Translations under genes and position numbers: made by a program
Assembly: GCF_002865645.1 (NCBI RefSeq)
Contig: NW_020194620.1
Coordinates: 1,743,353-1,807,352 of the forward strand
Source: Hyaloscypha bicolor E
Taxonomy: Eukaryota > Ascomycota > Leotiomycetes > Helotiales > Hyaloscyphaceae
Length of the DNA: 64,000 bases
Direction: 5' to 3'
Notes under the pieces: generated by a model
Database searches by the model: none
The model's input: the letters and a program-made list of their open reading frames with translations, nothing else
What the model was told of the DNA's origin: nothing
Shown: one piece after another, positions 1 to 12,659 of the stretch
Position numbering within the stretch: the first letter of the stretch is position 1
How the letters are laid out: each line of letters begins with the position of its first letter

Positions 1-14
1 GAGTGATGCGACGA

Positions 15-1701
15 TCACCTCAAGTGAACGTAGTCTTGTTGCATGGGGATATCGGAATCTATCTTTCCATCCTCATCACCGAAGTACTCCTCATCGAGGT
101 CATCAGAGTCGACATCATCGCTACCGATTTCTTCGTCCTCGTCGTCACTGGATATATCACTGCCTTCTTCTGGCGATGATTCTCCATTTCGAGCAGTGAT
201 GTTCCGCATGACGCTCGCCTTGTGTCGGTGGGGCAATTTGCATCCTTTGGTGGTACATGTACCTGTGTTGCTGAAATCCGGACATTCATAGACATGGCGC
301 TCTGTGCAGCTTGCACCTTTCTCGCAATAGCCATAGATACCGAAGGGTCGACAAACTGAGGCAGTTGGGGAGACCCGGATATGGGTATAGCGACAATTCG
401 AGTTGGAGCAATTGCCTTTTGCAAAGTGCAAGCAGGTGGGTGTTCTCTCTGGGGTCAGTTCATGTGAGAGGTCACAGGAATCTCCACTTGGACAAGATCC
501 CTTCTGAAGAAAGTCTTTGCACACTGCAACCCTTGTCGGATCATGAATATAGCGGCATCTGGGGCCTTTTGGACAAGAACCTAAAATCGAAAGTTGTGTT
601 AGCTGCAGCCCAAGTCGATCATCAAGATTGAGAGCGTAGAATAACGCTCCGCTGAGAAGAAAAGGAATACCCGTAGTTGTGAATATCTTGCAAGGCTCGT
701 TAATCTTTTTAACGACCCCAGTTCTCCTGCCACGAAATAGATTAGCTTTGCGGCGATCTCGAAAGTCGATGCTGATCGAACTGCCATTTTCCATACCGGT
801 AAGCTTTGATAATTCCGGATCGATACATGTTGCCACTTTTGCTTCTGTAAAAACGGACACCCCCAACCAATGCTGATTTGGGAGTGGACTTTGCTGCGTT
901 AAGGTCTCCTGGATACTGTAAGCTCATGATTGATCCACCAAGCCCAACGGTGTCGCTGGCGTTTTGGGTCCCTTCCTCACCAGGGACTTTGACCAGTTTG
1001 CTGCCGCCTTGTACCACTCGAAATCGGATGCCATTCACATCCAGTTCATTATTGGCTGTCGTTCCAGTAGCGCGCGTCGAAGGACCATTGTAATTTCCTC
1101 GTTGAAGGTGCTGGACGATTCTCGCCTTCTCGCGCTCATCTCTCTGCTTCAATTTCTGTTGCCGAGTTTGCTCTATAGCTTTTGCTCGCTTTTGGCTATC
1201 TTTCTCGAAGATGGACGTATTGATGAGTTGAAGGTGGCGGTCTTGCTTCGTGACCCAAGCAGCTCCTGCATTACTGTCACTGGCGGAAGGTCGTTCAGTC
1301 TCATTGGATGCGGATGCATCAGTTCCTGCCGCTGGCGTATTACCATTCAATACAAGTGTTCGATTTCGGTGAACTTGAGGGGTCTGCCCTCCTCTAGGGT
1401 ATCCGCGAGAGGGATAGCCACCGCGGTTTGGTCGCCATGAGGTGCTTGGTTGTTGGTATCCTTTTTGATCAGTACTGTAGGTTGTCGATTGCGTGAGACC
1501 CTCCATACCTCCGTACTTGTTGTTTCGCGCGTAGGGATGGGATCGAGATTGCTGATCTGTGTTCTGTCCATTCTTGTGTCGATTTATTTGGCCCGGAGCG
1601 TGACTTGTAAGCTCTTGCTGGCAAACAGGTGAGCGTGTGGCGAACTTACCGGCAAGCTGACTGATCTTCGCGAGGAGGACATCTTGATCGTCTGTGTCCA
1701 T
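15..1701 (-). CDS. CCCH-type zinc finger protein, ZC3H3-like
   Basis: Three exons: 1701-797, 726-671 and 580-15, giving 508 residues; introns of 70 nt (727-796) and 90 nt (581-670). The N-terminal half is low-complexity, rich in Q, R, G and S. The C-terminal half carries five consecutive CCCH fingers; the first (CKIFTTTGSC...CRYIH, spacing C-x8-C-x5-C-x3-H) is only complete when the 90-nt intron is removed, which confirms that splice. An acidic D/E/S tail follows. The number and spacing of fingers match the ZC3H3 family, linked in animals and fission yeast to mRNA polyadenylation and nuclear RNA export or surveillance; that role is inferred. The start is the first ATG of the open frame. The gene is head-to-head with TFG2. 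Confidence 0.85.
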
Positions 1702-2044
1702 GATTATTGTATTCCCTGTGGTTGGTCAAGAAGCTCGGTATGAATGCTTATGGCTGTTGTTGTAGTAGTTGTTGTGGTTACGAAGTTTTGTTATTGAGGA
1801 AGGAAGCAAGTTCTGAGGTGAAGGCGTTCACAAATAGCGTGGTGACACCAACCTTTTAGCGCGCATTTAAAGAGACGACGAGTGGCAAACTCTGGCCTAT
1901 CATTGACATCCTTGTCCCATTCACATCCTCGTACACCAGGTATTTTCCCCAGGCGACCGCCAACAAAGAATTACCGCCGACGACAGAGGCACTGCACCTC
2001 AGCTTCTACATGGACGAGCTTCGGTAGTCAAGCAATCCACGACA
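1702..2044. promoter_or_regulatory. Shared divergent promoter, CCCH gene / TFG2
   Basis: These 343 bp separate the start codons of two divergent genes, so both 5' UTRs and core promoters must lie here. No clear TATA element is seen. Shared regulation is inferred from the geometry only. Confidence 0.5.
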
Positions 2045-3313
2045 ATGGCGGACCCTCTCATCAAGCCGGATCCGGAAAACCAAGGCGCGTCACCGGGGCC
2101 GTTCAGCGAAGATGATATCTACGAAGATGCTGGAGACCTAGAATTTAATACAGATCCCCACTTCCAGAAGTTGTATCTTGCGCGAGTACCGAAGTTTCTA
2201 TGGGAAGCATGGGAGAAGCTGGACGACGATGCTGAGATCCAGATTGGGACCATCAGACAGACGCAAACTGTAGTAGACGGGGAGACGAAGGTATGCATGG
2301 CCTTGTCAAGATTGGTATTGCTGTTGATGCTTACCTCAAGTCCAGCAATTTCTTTCTATGCTATTATCCTCTAACCTCGCAGAGCATCAAACTGTGCCCA
2401 AGGAGTACACGCTAGACGTAACGGACGAGGCTGTCAAAAATACATTTGTTTTCACTGAACAAGATCTCCCCGGCTTTAAGTCGAAGTCGAAGCAAAAGTT
2501 CGATCCCGCCAGCGCGAATATGCCAGCTAGGCTGACACGCCCGAAGAACGACAAACCGATTTCCAAGCAGCCACATGATCCTAACAAACGCTTCCAACCA
2601 TACTTCAGGAAGGCTATACCAAGTCAGTGTTCTGATATTGAATTAGTAAGACTCTAGTTAACGTCCCTCATCAGAACGCACAACTATTGCTGGGAAAGTA
2701 GCCCACGAAGTCAACTGCATTGCTGTTGAGAATGCAGAATCCGAGCGTCTTATTGCTATGCGAACGTTGGAAGCTATGCGCCCAAAGAAGTTTACCAAGT
2801 TTATCAACGAGGACCTGTCCGTCACAAGCAAGGACTTCATTCAACCTGGTACCATCAGCGCCCAGAACGCATTCCAGACGTTCATCGTAGGTTTACTTAC
2901 CCTCCTTCCGAGTATTACAGCTGACAGTAATGTAGAAAACGAAGGGCCCAGCTGCAGGTCAACGACCACAACTCATGAAGACTGCCCGTATGCCACAGAA
3001 CGAGCTGCTGGATCGTATATTCGATTGCTTCAAGAGATACAACTATTGGTCTATGAAGGCTTTGCGCGCAGAACTCCAGCAACCTGAAGCCTACCTACGA
3101 GAAACGCTGGAGAAGGTTGCGGTGCTGGCAAAGAGTGGAAGATTTGCTACACAATGGTCATTAAAGCCGGAAAACAAGATTGCCAACTATGACCAGATTG
3201 GCGATGCGGTTGCGCCCACGGCAGAGGGAGATCCGGGAGGAGACAGTGATATGGGCGACGAGGAAGATGGAGAGGATGAAGATGACGTAAAATTCGAGGA
3301 CGTGGTCTCTTAG
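2045..3313 (+). CDS. TFG2: Transcription initiation factor IIF subunit beta
   Basis: Four exons: 2045-2290, 2346-2622, 2675-2886 and 2936-3313, 370 residues. The small TFIIF subunit binds RNA polymerase II with TFG1 and helps recruit it to the preinitiation complex. The N-terminal part (FQKLYLARVPKFLWEAW, about residues 38-54) and the block LSSNLAEHQTVPKEY are typical of the dimerisation domain. The C-terminal winged helix includes ARMPQNELLDRIFDCFKRY and YWSMKALRAEL. The last 30 residues are strongly acidic. In the first intron, the acceptor at 2345 restores the conserved LSSNLAEHQ block and lies near a CTTAC branch-like site; a later AG at 2384 would drop it. Introns are 55, 52 and 49 nt. 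Confidence 0.93.
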
Positions 3314-3821
3314 ATGGTCGACTGGCTGGCATCTATTCTCGTGACATTGCAAGGCGTTTTGGGTCGGGGGGGACGTCTGCTGGTCTGCATGCGATGGCGT
3401 TATGCATGCGGGATGCATTTGCGGTGTTTTCACAGTCAGCAATCCCTGAATAGGGGCAGAGACGCATGGTCTTCCTTCATATAGGGAATGGCATAACCCA
3501 TTCTATAAGCCAAGATAGCGTGTAGTAATAATCTCAAAAGATCTCAAATTGGTAGACAATGGGAATGCGTGAAATTATTCTAATAATCAAGGAGTGTTAG
3601 GAGAAGCCTATATACGGGACAATTTGCTCCAGAGTCCAACCATTGTATCAAAGTTGTATGGCCAAAGATTCACAAGAATTCTCCAGACATGTTCCAATCT
3701 TCAAGACTTTTCCCTACAATTCAAAATGCCAATATGATCCATCAAAACCAAACGACCATGCCCAACGATGCAAGCGATACTCAAAGCACCAAAAAGTACA
3801 AAAAAACAAATATCTTAATCA

Positions 3822-5051
3822 CTACGAAACAGTCCTCTCATACCCCACCACCCTCTCATTGGCAATCCTCTCCACATTCTCCCGACTCCCCTCAATAGCC
3901 CACCCAAGATCCCTCTGCAGCCCACTATTCACAAAGTCCACCGTTCGCAAGCCTTTTATCCCCGTTTCCTCCCTCTGCGCCTCCCTCAGTAATTGCCTCA
4001 CCCTCGTAGTATTCAACCACTCCGCATGCCGCGCCTCAAGAAATTCCAACTCTCGCAACTGACATATCAAAGCCGATGAGTGCATCCGCATAAATCAACT
4101 CTAGCTCAGAAGCTTGCCAAGTCCAGGATTTCGGCACGTCAGAAACGAAGGTGATGACTGCATTGCTCTGCTCCGGCTCGCAGATGTAGAAGTTTGGGGA
4201 GGGGATGTCAGTCCTGGCTGGACGCGGGTTTATAGGCGATATGACCATGAATCAGACGCTAGATGAAGCCGAGACATCTTGAGGCGTTTGATCCTGGTGC
4301 AAGCTCCTAAGACGTGGTACATTGTACCGATGGGGATGTCTCGAGTGTGGTGGAAGCTTGAGAGGAGTGGACTTGGGGTGGGGTGAGTGCTGCTTAAGAG
4401 AGAGAATGGCTGTCCTCAGGTTTGTTGTTCCTCTAGGGATCTGTAGGATAGACAGGTACAAAAACTTGGGCCGTATGAGGACCGGCCAAAGACTTCAAAC
4501 ATTTGGTGGTGATGGTATTTGAATTCGCGCCACCCATCCATCTCCATGAGTTTTCCCTCATTGTCCCTGACATTCTGAAATCTGCTGATGTCAAGGGAGC
4601 GAACCATTCGAGAGCAGTGCGGGCGATTGACGACAATGAATGCGAACTGGAGGTACGTTAGTCCTTCTTGAGTTCAAACCCTAGAAAGGCTCCTTGGTCT
4701 TAGGGAACTTACCTGTGCGAATCGATACGTGGATGCAAATTCTGGCTAACAATCGAATTAGTATGGGAGAGATGCAGGAGGGAGCTCAGGAGCTGAGGAT
4801 CCGGGCTCTGGAGACAAACGCGTATGCAATCTCCCATGAAGCTCCTTGGCTCTGAGCTCCCAAAATAAAAAACAGCAATTCGGTATGGAAAATAAGCTTA
4901 CCTCCATGTAAAGGTACTGAGCTGCCGACTCACTGAATTTTGAATTGCACAGCATCAGACTAAAGAGCCCCTTCTGCGACAGAAACTGGCAGATACCTTC
5001 CAACATCTCAATTGGGATCGTCGACGTCAATTTGAGAATGAGCGTAGCCAT
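3822..5051 (-). pseudogene. Broken F-box/LRR-like gene
   Basis: The first exon (5051 to 4902) encodes an F-box-like start (IPIEMLEGICQFLSQKGLFS). A GTAAGC donor at 4901 and an acceptor at 4647 preceded by CTAAC join it in phase to FAFIVVNRPHCSRMVRSLDIS. After that the protein-like text hops frames with no room for introns: around 4370, 4260 and 4110 the reading moves through DIPIGTMYHVLGACTRIKRL, NFYICEPEQSNAVITFVSDV and a C-terminal piece (LICQLRELEFLEARHAEWL) ending at 3822. At least three frame changes suggest a decayed gene. Sequencing indels are possible but less likely with so many. The F-box assignment is by motif style. Fungal members are usually substrate adaptors for SCF ubiquitin ligases. 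Confidence 0.5.
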
Positions 5052-5108
5052 TAGAAAGATTTTCGGTTGGGCAGCATAGTGACAGAAAACGATGGCGAGA
5101 GAGTGCAT

Positions 5109-7221
5109 GGCCGTTAGAGCACTCTGCCGCTTGCAATGCGTGGGATTCTTCCTTTTGTCTTAACCTCCTGAAGAACATGTTAGAAATGATGTGAAATATG
5201 GACTGTAAAATTATATGAAACTTGTGCCTACATCTTGTAGGTCTTTAAGTCTTAAGAGCAGAGAATGATGATGATGTCAAGTCCAGAGCTACGACTAAGA
5301 GGGTGTTCGAGAAGGACCAGACGATGACTTTAAAATGTACAAAATTACATCAGATAAAGCGGAAAGTATCAAAACACACCTATGACGTCTCATTGGCCTC
5401 GCTCCAAGAAAGCGAAATCAAATGAGTCAACACTCCCTTTTATAACCCTAGGAACTCTGCGGGGCAGGTGCCTGTATGCAAAATATAAAAGAGTTGAATA
5501 TCAGGGGAGGAAATGAAACGATTATTCAGAGCGATGCAGCTACATATGTAGGTGTATGGGAGGTGGTATTCTAGCGCTTCCACGCAAAGTGGAAAAGAGT
5601 TGAGGCCTAGGGAACTCGAATGTTCTCATCCGAGAGGAAGGGTGGAAGATTATTTTCGTTCCCTTATCATGGCACTTCAACTCTCAAACAACATAGCTCT
5701 ATTCGCCAATGAGCTAGGAATTTCCGTGACATTCTCCAAGTATCCACATAGTTGTCATTTAAGTGTGCTTCGCTGATAAGGCGAAAACGAGGTTCATTTT
5801 TAGGACCGGACTCTATGGCCAGAATTTGAACCGAGGATTCCTCACCACGGCCGAATATTAACCTCGAAAGGTTCTCTGCATTGGACTGCCGGAATATCAG
5901 GTTGATGATTTGTTCTAGAATCGCCAACAATAGACGCATGTCTTGAATTTTTCACACTCCTACTTTCAACTGACATCAGCGCATGTTCCTTCTCCGTGAT
6001 AGAGGAGGGGTCTCGTATGAGAGCTCACGCCTAGCTGAGTGATGTCCCGGTGCTAGTTACTGAGCTACTGTTTCGATGTAACTCAAAGAACTGAAAAGAG
6101 CCCCTGACTGCTCAGCTGAGCTGAACTCACCAGTACTGGGAAACAATAGTTCTTTCTTGGTGGCCGCTACTTGCTCAGAATCCAAACTTTTGGAGGTGGG
6201 GTTGAGGCTTATCGACTGATAACAAATCCGAGGAGGAAAAGGGGCAGCGGTTATTTCGAAGACTCGGTTGCAACTTCCATTCAGTAGATTTTGTTTAGAG
6301 AAGCGGGTAGGACGGTCTTGCACAGCCTCCGTGCAACCATGGTTCATCTGAAAAGTTGACCTGTTTTCGAGGACCACAAGGCTGACATAAGGTCATTAAT
6401 GGCAACTTCATTGGGTTTAGTGACTTTTCAATCCCGTGCTCTGGGCTCAAGTGTCCCCAACAGCTCAGGTACGTTTGAAATGACTTCAACATAAACGGGG
6501 AACTACTTGGATTGAGGCAGTGCACCAGTCCGCCATTTTTTGCACTTCTACTCGACGGAGGGCCGCGAGGAAAGTATCTCAAAACTAAAGACGGATGTCA
6601 ACGTGTGGTAGAGAAACAAGCTTCCCCACGTTCCACAGAAAACCGGCCTTGGGAGTTCACTTGAAGTACCCAAGAGAAAGGCTTGAAAGCGGACGAAGCC
6701 TGCACAGATCAGCCCGAGATAAAGAACAACATTTGAATAGATTAAAACTTCAGATTTGGGTTTCTGGTGATGCGGGCCAGACCACCTTGGAGAGCTGGGC
6801 TCCTTGTCCGGCCTAGCATGGAAATGTTCTTGGATTTCTCGGTCCTCAACGCCACTGCAGAAATGCAAAATTCATGGATCCGAGTTTACTCGTAAGGTGC
6901 CGAGACTTCTTAGATGAAAATGAATGCCATCATGCATACCTCAGGGGTTTGCCAATGTAGGTGTGATCACTGATCTATCAAGAAAGCCTTCCTTCCAAGT
7001 TAAAGGCAGACATTGGAAAATGAGGAGATTTTGTTTTCGAAGACTGGGAAATTGACGGCCACGGCTACACGGCCTTCAGGGGTCTACAAGCGAAGCCACT
7101 AGCGTGTGTTGCCTAAAGCTCCGATGAAGCTCTCCCCGCGATTATCTTCAGCCTCATCAAACAAAATTCATCATTTCAACACAAACCCATTTGATGAGCG
7201 AAGCCCAGCCCTGACAGTACG
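5109..7221. other. Gene-poor region upstream of COP9 subunit 4
   Basis: About 2.1 kb. Several overlapping open frames of 60-106 codons exist on both strands (for example 5667-5939 minus), but none has a recognisable motif, convincing splice sites or a conserved-looking core. The last 100-200 bp must contain the CSN4 promoter and 5' UTR. I see no tRNA, repeat array or transposon ends. Confidence 0.5.
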
Positions 7222-8526
7222 ATGGCTTCCCCGAAGGTTTCTCAAGCTCTCAAGAAGATTGCATCCTCTGCAGACAAGCAACAAGGCTACGAAGCTCTTC
7301 TCAAAGACATCCGCTCGTTCTCCACCCCCACCGCCCTGTCCAAAGACCTCATCGCAATCCTCGACGCCATCTTCGACGGCAGCCTTGGTATCGTAGCCAC
7401 GCGATCTCTCGGTGTCGCCTACGTCCAGACCCTGACATCCGTCCCCAGCAACGAAGTCAAGATCGAAGTCGGCGAATACGCTCTCGAAAAATTCCAAAGC
7501 CAAGCCTCTTCTTTCGAAGAACAAAATGCACAAATCCGCGAGCTTATGGCAACAGCCTATGAAGATGATGAAGATTTCCTAGCCTCGGCGAAGATCCTCT
7601 CTGGAATTCCGCTAGAGTCGTCACAGAGGAAGGTCACAAACGAAGATAAAGTTCGGTTCTGGATTCGCATCACAAGAAATTATTTGGAGGTTGATGATAC
7701 CACGCTCGCAGAGCAGTATCTTAATAAAGCTAAGAATTTGATATATACGGTCGATGATCGGGATCTGAATCTGCACTTCAATCTCTGCCAGGCACGAATT
7801 CAGGATGCGAGACGAAACTTCCTGGCTGCTGCGCAAGGGTACCAAGAGATCAGTTTAATGCCTGTGATTGCTGAGGAAGAGAGACTGCACACTCTTAGCA
7901 TGGCTATCAAGTGCGCAGTATTGGCTCCCGCAGGCCCTGCGAGAAGTCGTGCTTTGGGAAGACTTTACAAGGATGAACGGGCGAGCACGTTGGAGGAGTA
8001 CAGCATTTTGGAGAAGATGTTCCTGGATCGACTATTGGCTCCTGAAGAGGTCGAGAAGTTCGCAAAAGGGTTGGCACCTCATCAGCTGGCAAAGACGGGA
8101 GATGGAAGTACGGTCCTACAAAGAGCAGTGATTGAACATAATCTGAGAGGCGCATCGAGGCTGTATAACAATATTAGCTTCGAGGCTTTAGGTCTGTTGC
8201 TAGGGTTGGATGGAGACAAGGCTGAAGATACGACTGCTAAGATGATCGAGCAAGGCAGATTGGTGGGCCGCATCGACCAGATCGAGAGAGTTATCTGGTT
8301 TGAGGGTGGAGAAGCAACAGGAGAGAAGGGAAGTGGCAGAGCAGAGGGTGTGGTCGGACGAGAGTTGAAGAAGTGGGATGCCAATGTCCAAGGATTGGCT
8401 GAGGAGGTTGAAAAGATAACTTCTGAATTGCAGTTGCGATATCCTGTGAGTCTTATCCTTGAGCTAAACCAAGATTATATGCTAATGCCTCTTTAGGACT
8501 TCGTGGCAGCAAACTTGGTTGTATGA
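7222..8526 (+). CDS. csnD: COP9 signalosome subunit 4
   Basis: Two exons, 7222-8445 and 8497-8526, 417 residues. The second exon adds only nine codons (DFVAANLVV) after a 51-nt intron; without it the frame would run on into intron sequence. CSN4 is a PCI-domain subunit of the complex that removes Nedd8 from cullins. The N-terminal two thirds are helical-repeat-like (EQYLNKAKNLIY, LHFNLCQARIQDARRNFLAAAQGYQEIS). The PCI winged helix includes RAVIEHNLRGASRLYNNISF and IEQGRLVGRIDQIERVIWFE. Length fits the family. In filamentous fungi the signalosome controls development and secondary metabolism; that is family knowledge. Confidence 0.93.
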
Positions 8527-8707
8527 ACCTGGCGTGGACCAATGAGATATGACACGGCGTTTATACGGACAAGCATGGATGTGAGGAGCGTTTGACTGGT
8601 ATCATTGCAACGGCGTTACGAAGAAAATGAGACCAGGATTTGTCAAGATAGCAAAATAGAACGCAATTTCTTCCGAGATCAGGTCACTCAGCAGCCAATT
8701 CTCTTTT

Positions 8708-9501
8708 CTACAACTCCATTCTTCCTTCAGCATCCTGTACTTCGCCATCGATGCTCTGAGCTTGAATGAGTCCCGTGAGTCTCTCTGCAAGTAATTTCCC
8801 AACCAAATCATATCCCTTCGGCGAATAATGCACAGGATCACCCCAAAGCTCACTCCTCTTCTTGTCAGGGATACCCCGAAACGGAATCGCAGTGTGGAGA
8901 TCGAAAGTATAACTTGCTTCCATCAGCCGCCTTCCCGCCCTCTCCCTCATTTATTCTAACTTACTAGTTCTCATCTTTATGCTCCATAATCAACTTATTG
9001 AGTTCATCGCCGTGGGCAGTGATCGGTGAATCATCAAATCCGCATTCCGGTACAGTGAGAGCCAGGACTTTCGTGCCGTGGTTCAGGGGAATAGCCCATA
9101 CTTTTTGCAAGGCCTCGTAGATGTCTTCTGTGTCATATTCCATGGAGAGGTCGTTCGTGCCGCCGAGGATTATGGCCCAGTCGTAGGGATTGTGAGGATG
9201 AGTTTCCTCATCTGTGTTGGTTTCTGGATTAGAGAGGCTCAGAAGGTCTGTATGAAGTGAGGGTTGAGAAGCTCTACTCACACGCCTTTTCCATCCGTGG
9301 CAGGAAGCTTCCTGGCGGGGAAGTGGCTCGATCGCCACTCACGCCTTGATTGTCTGTTGTGATGTTGAAAGATGGAAAGGCTTCCTCCAACGAGGACTTC
9401 AGAGCAATCGAGTATGGATGCGGATGTGGCCTTCCCAGAGACATGCCTTCTGTCAGGCTGTCGCCAAAGCAGAGGATATGGAGTGAGTTGGCGAAGAGCA
9501 T
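8708..9501 (-). CDS. SGNH/GDSL-type hydrolase
   Basis: Likely three exons: 9501-9282, 9211-8965 and 8912-8708, 223 residues. It is a small serine esterase or lipase with no signal peptide, so probably intracellular. The nucleophile block FGDSLTEG is at residues 12-19, the Gly/Asn blocks are NQGVSGD and ILGGTND, and the C-terminal Asp-His pair is in GDPVHYSPKGY. The 52-nt second intron (8913-8964) is required to give DENYYTFDLHTAIPF. The acceptor of the first intron is less sure: an AG at 9212 keeps phase with a 70-nt intron, while an AG at 9248 also keeps phase but leaves an unusually short 34-nt intron. A frame extension upstream of 9501 has no ATG. Substrate unknown. Confidence 0.82.
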
Positions 9502-10065
9502 TTTAACTACTTGCAATGAAGGCTTCCAAGTAAACTCTCGACAGCTTTTCAAGGCTCAATGTCCAATATAGGCCTGGGAAGTTCGAGCGCGCTTAGCACA
9601 GGGGAACGTCCGAACGTTCGAGAAAGTGGGTTGAACTCAAGAGCTTGACTGTCCTGAAAGCTCAATGCGGACTCGATACAGTGAGTGGTGACTTGAAAGC
9701 TTCAGTCGTCCATATCGATCGGAACAATCGAATGTATTGTTCCGAAACATCATTTGAGATGTTTGAGTTTCCACACTTCCCCAGGCCGAGGCTGGCGATA
9801 CCGCAGCGCACGCCACACCACTGGCAAGCCTCCACTCCACTTGCAGATTTGACAAGGATGCGCGTTGCCCGGCAACCGGGTAGGCCAAACCCACAGCCCA
9901 AGTGTACAACTTTCAACACGCGATTCTTCTCTCATAACGACGTGCATTTCTTCCATTGCTTTTCCATCTTCAAATCCGAGCATGGGGCTGCTGAATTCGA
10001 CGTGGTAAATACTCACTCGAAGCGAATACGACCAATTATTATCATTCCCTCACCCCTCCCTCACT
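9502..10065. promoter_or_regulatory. Divergent intergenic region, SGNH hydrolase / MPS1
   Basis: 564 bp between the two start codons. An open frame (9645-10232 plus) runs through it into MPS1 in another frame but has no protein-like motif; I treat it as chance. No defined promoter motif was identified. Confidence 0.4.
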
Positions 10066-12659
10066 ATGGCCATGGCTTCACCAACACCAATGGGCGCATC
10101 CCATTTTACATCGCTCTCCAGACGTCCCTCTTCACGACAAGCATACAGGCAAATTCCCTCGCGACCTCAATTGCATCGCAGCGACTCAGTACCTGTCGAG
10201 AGCCATGCGCGAACCTATTCTCTGAACGATAGCTCCGATGATGAGATAGCTCCACCGATGAGCTCAGCCCTAACAAATGCTTTGCTTAATGCCGCAACCC
10301 CTTCGGTGGACGAATCACCCATAACAAAGGCGCGGATATCACCGGGACGGAATGCGAACGGAATTTTTCATGGAAGGGCAGCAAGTGTCAACACAGTTCC
10401 AGACAGGATATCACCCAATGGCACCAGGGTTCACAGCCCGTATCCTCGAAGAATTGTACGATTAAGTGGCACGCCTGGCTCGTCAACTCTACGCAGAACG
10501 TCGTCATTATCAAGTGCGGTTCGAAAGCATAACGAGATAGCTCCAGTGAAGGCTGAAAGCCCATTGGACCTAAGTACTCCGGCGCCAGTTCCAAGAACTG
10601 TTAGGATAACTACTACTTCGTCTGGGAATCACGGAATATCTGCTGGGTCGTCTGGAAGGCTGTCAAGCAGGACGGACTCGGCTTCAAGGAATGAGGAGGC
10701 ATCGCCAGGATCCCAAGAATATCCAACAACAGCCGCCAGGTCAAATTTAGCTACGAGCCAAGGGAGTGTTTCCAGATATGGTACCGTAGGACGTACAAGA
10801 TATGGTGAAGAGGCGGGACTACAAAGCTCAATGCGAGTTAAGAGAGTGGTGAAAGTGGCGGGACAGTTTATGAAAGGGCCTGCGCGAAGAGGAAGGAGAA
10901 GGATGGAAGATGAGGACCAAAGCCCAGTAGATGAGCAGGGTGACGGTTTGGATGCTGCAGGGTCAAGCCAAGAGCCTCAAAATCCGGGATCACAAACATC
11001 AGAACCACAGAATCAAGATTCAGGATCAGGTCGAGAATCAGATGCGAAAGCTGGATCATTCTTCGCCTCCAGCTATAAAGACTTTGCATCCGGGAGTCCT
11101 ATAAGTTCCAAAGATATAATCGATTCGGTATTACGGTCAAAATCACCTCCACCTCCCACATTGGCCAGCTCTCAAAAGTCAGGAGAGTCGAATAGTCGAG
11201 CAGCTCCACAGCTAGCTCAACCAGTATTCAAAGTACCAGCCCCCAGGCCAGACTTACCTTCAGCGCACGATCAGGAAAATGAAGCTCCTCCAACTTTTAA
11301 ACGGAATAAACAAACACCTTTGATACTTATGGACAAGATAGAAAAGGTGCCCGTCCGTCCTGAGAGCATGGATCTCGACGTTTTGCGTGCCGCAACTCCT
11401 TCAGATCGAAGGCCTTTAGCGCCCAGAAGTCAAAACACGCCTCGAAGACCGGCACCACCTCCTCCCAAGATGTCAATTCTCGATGCGGCGACTAGTACGG
11501 CTGGAGCAGCAACTGCGTCGAATGCGGGTGGGAAGAAAAACAGGCTACGAGTCAATGGCAAGCACTTCACAAGACTCGATTGTATTGGTCGCGGCGGAAG
11601 CTCGAGAGTTTACCGAGTCATGGCAGAGAACTCGAAATTCTTTGCTTTGAAGAGAGTCTCGTTGGACGATGCCGATGAGGCAGCAGTCAGGGGCTTTAAG
11701 GGGGAAATCGATTTGCTCAAAAAACTGGAGGGAGTGGAAAGAGTCATTCGTCTATATGACTACGAGCTGAATGAAGACAAGGGGACTCTGAGTGTTGTAA
11801 GTATTCCGCTTCCGAGCTTTGGACGCCACTAACATTTGTGAAGCTGATGGAAATGGGAGAGCTCGATATGAACAAGATCTTGGACCTCCGGAGGAACGCG
11901 GATGACGCCAAATTCGATGCCAGCTTTGTCCGACATTATTGGAAGGAGATGCTCGAATGTTTACAAGCTATCCACGAACACGACATCGTTCATTCCGACT
12001 TGAAGCCACATAATTTCGTTCTCGTCCAAGGTCGCTTAAAACTGATCGATTTCGGAATCGCCAACGCGATTCAAACCGATGAAACTGTCAATGTTCACCG
12101 AGAGACGCAAATTGGAACACCAAATTACATGTCACCCGAATCACTAATGGACTCCAACGCTAAGCCGGACTCGAGAGGACGAATTTCAAATGAGCCGAAA
12201 CTCATGAAGCTCGGCAAACCATCCGATATCTGGAGTTTGGGATGCATCCTCTATCAAATGGTGTATGGACGAGCACCATTTGCCCATATTCAGAATCAAA
12301 TGCAGCGTTGCCAAGCAATCATCAACTTTAACTACGAGATCGAATATCCTTCGGTAGGCCTGGGCTCCGTGCCAGTGCCTGCATCCCTCATCAAAACGCT
12401 CAAAAAGTGTTTGAGCAGAGATCAGTTTCAACGACCGTCGGCAACTCAGTTACTCAGTGATAAAGACCCGTTTCTAAACCCTGTCGAGTGGGACGACAAT
12501 GCTCTACCCATCACTGAGGAGCTGTTGGGCAGAATACTCATAACTGTAGCAGCGAAGATCAAGCAAGCGAATCCCACCGAAGCAGAGTTGTTAAAAGTCT
12601 GGCCACAAGGCTACTTCGATCGGCTGAAAAAGAACATGGCGGCAGGAAGACCACTGTAG
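10066..12659 (+). CDS. MPS1: Spindle checkpoint protein kinase Mps1/TTK
   Basis: Two exons, 10066-11796 and 11844-12659, with a 47-nt intron (GTAAGT donor, CTAAC branch-like site), 848 residues. The first 490 residues are a basic, Ser/Pro-rich, low-complexity tail. The kinase domain begins near residue 500: glycine loop IGRGGSSRVYRV, lysine in FFALKRVSL, catalytic HSDLKPHNF (Asp about 629), DFG at about 646, and GTPNYMSPES in the activation segment. The Gln-containing insert and the C-terminal KVWPQGYFDRLKKN are in the style of fungal Mps1. This kinase recruits checkpoint proteins to unattached kinetochores and acts in spindle-pole duplication in yeasts. A second ATG six bases downstream could also be the start. 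Confidence 0.93.

Noticed and set aside
964..1440. 158-codon plus-strand frame
   Set aside because: Antisense shadow of the N-terminal half of the CCCH zinc finger gene.
9645..10232. 195-codon frame upstream of MPS1
   Set aside because: Overlaps the MPS1 start in another frame and has no recognisable protein motif.
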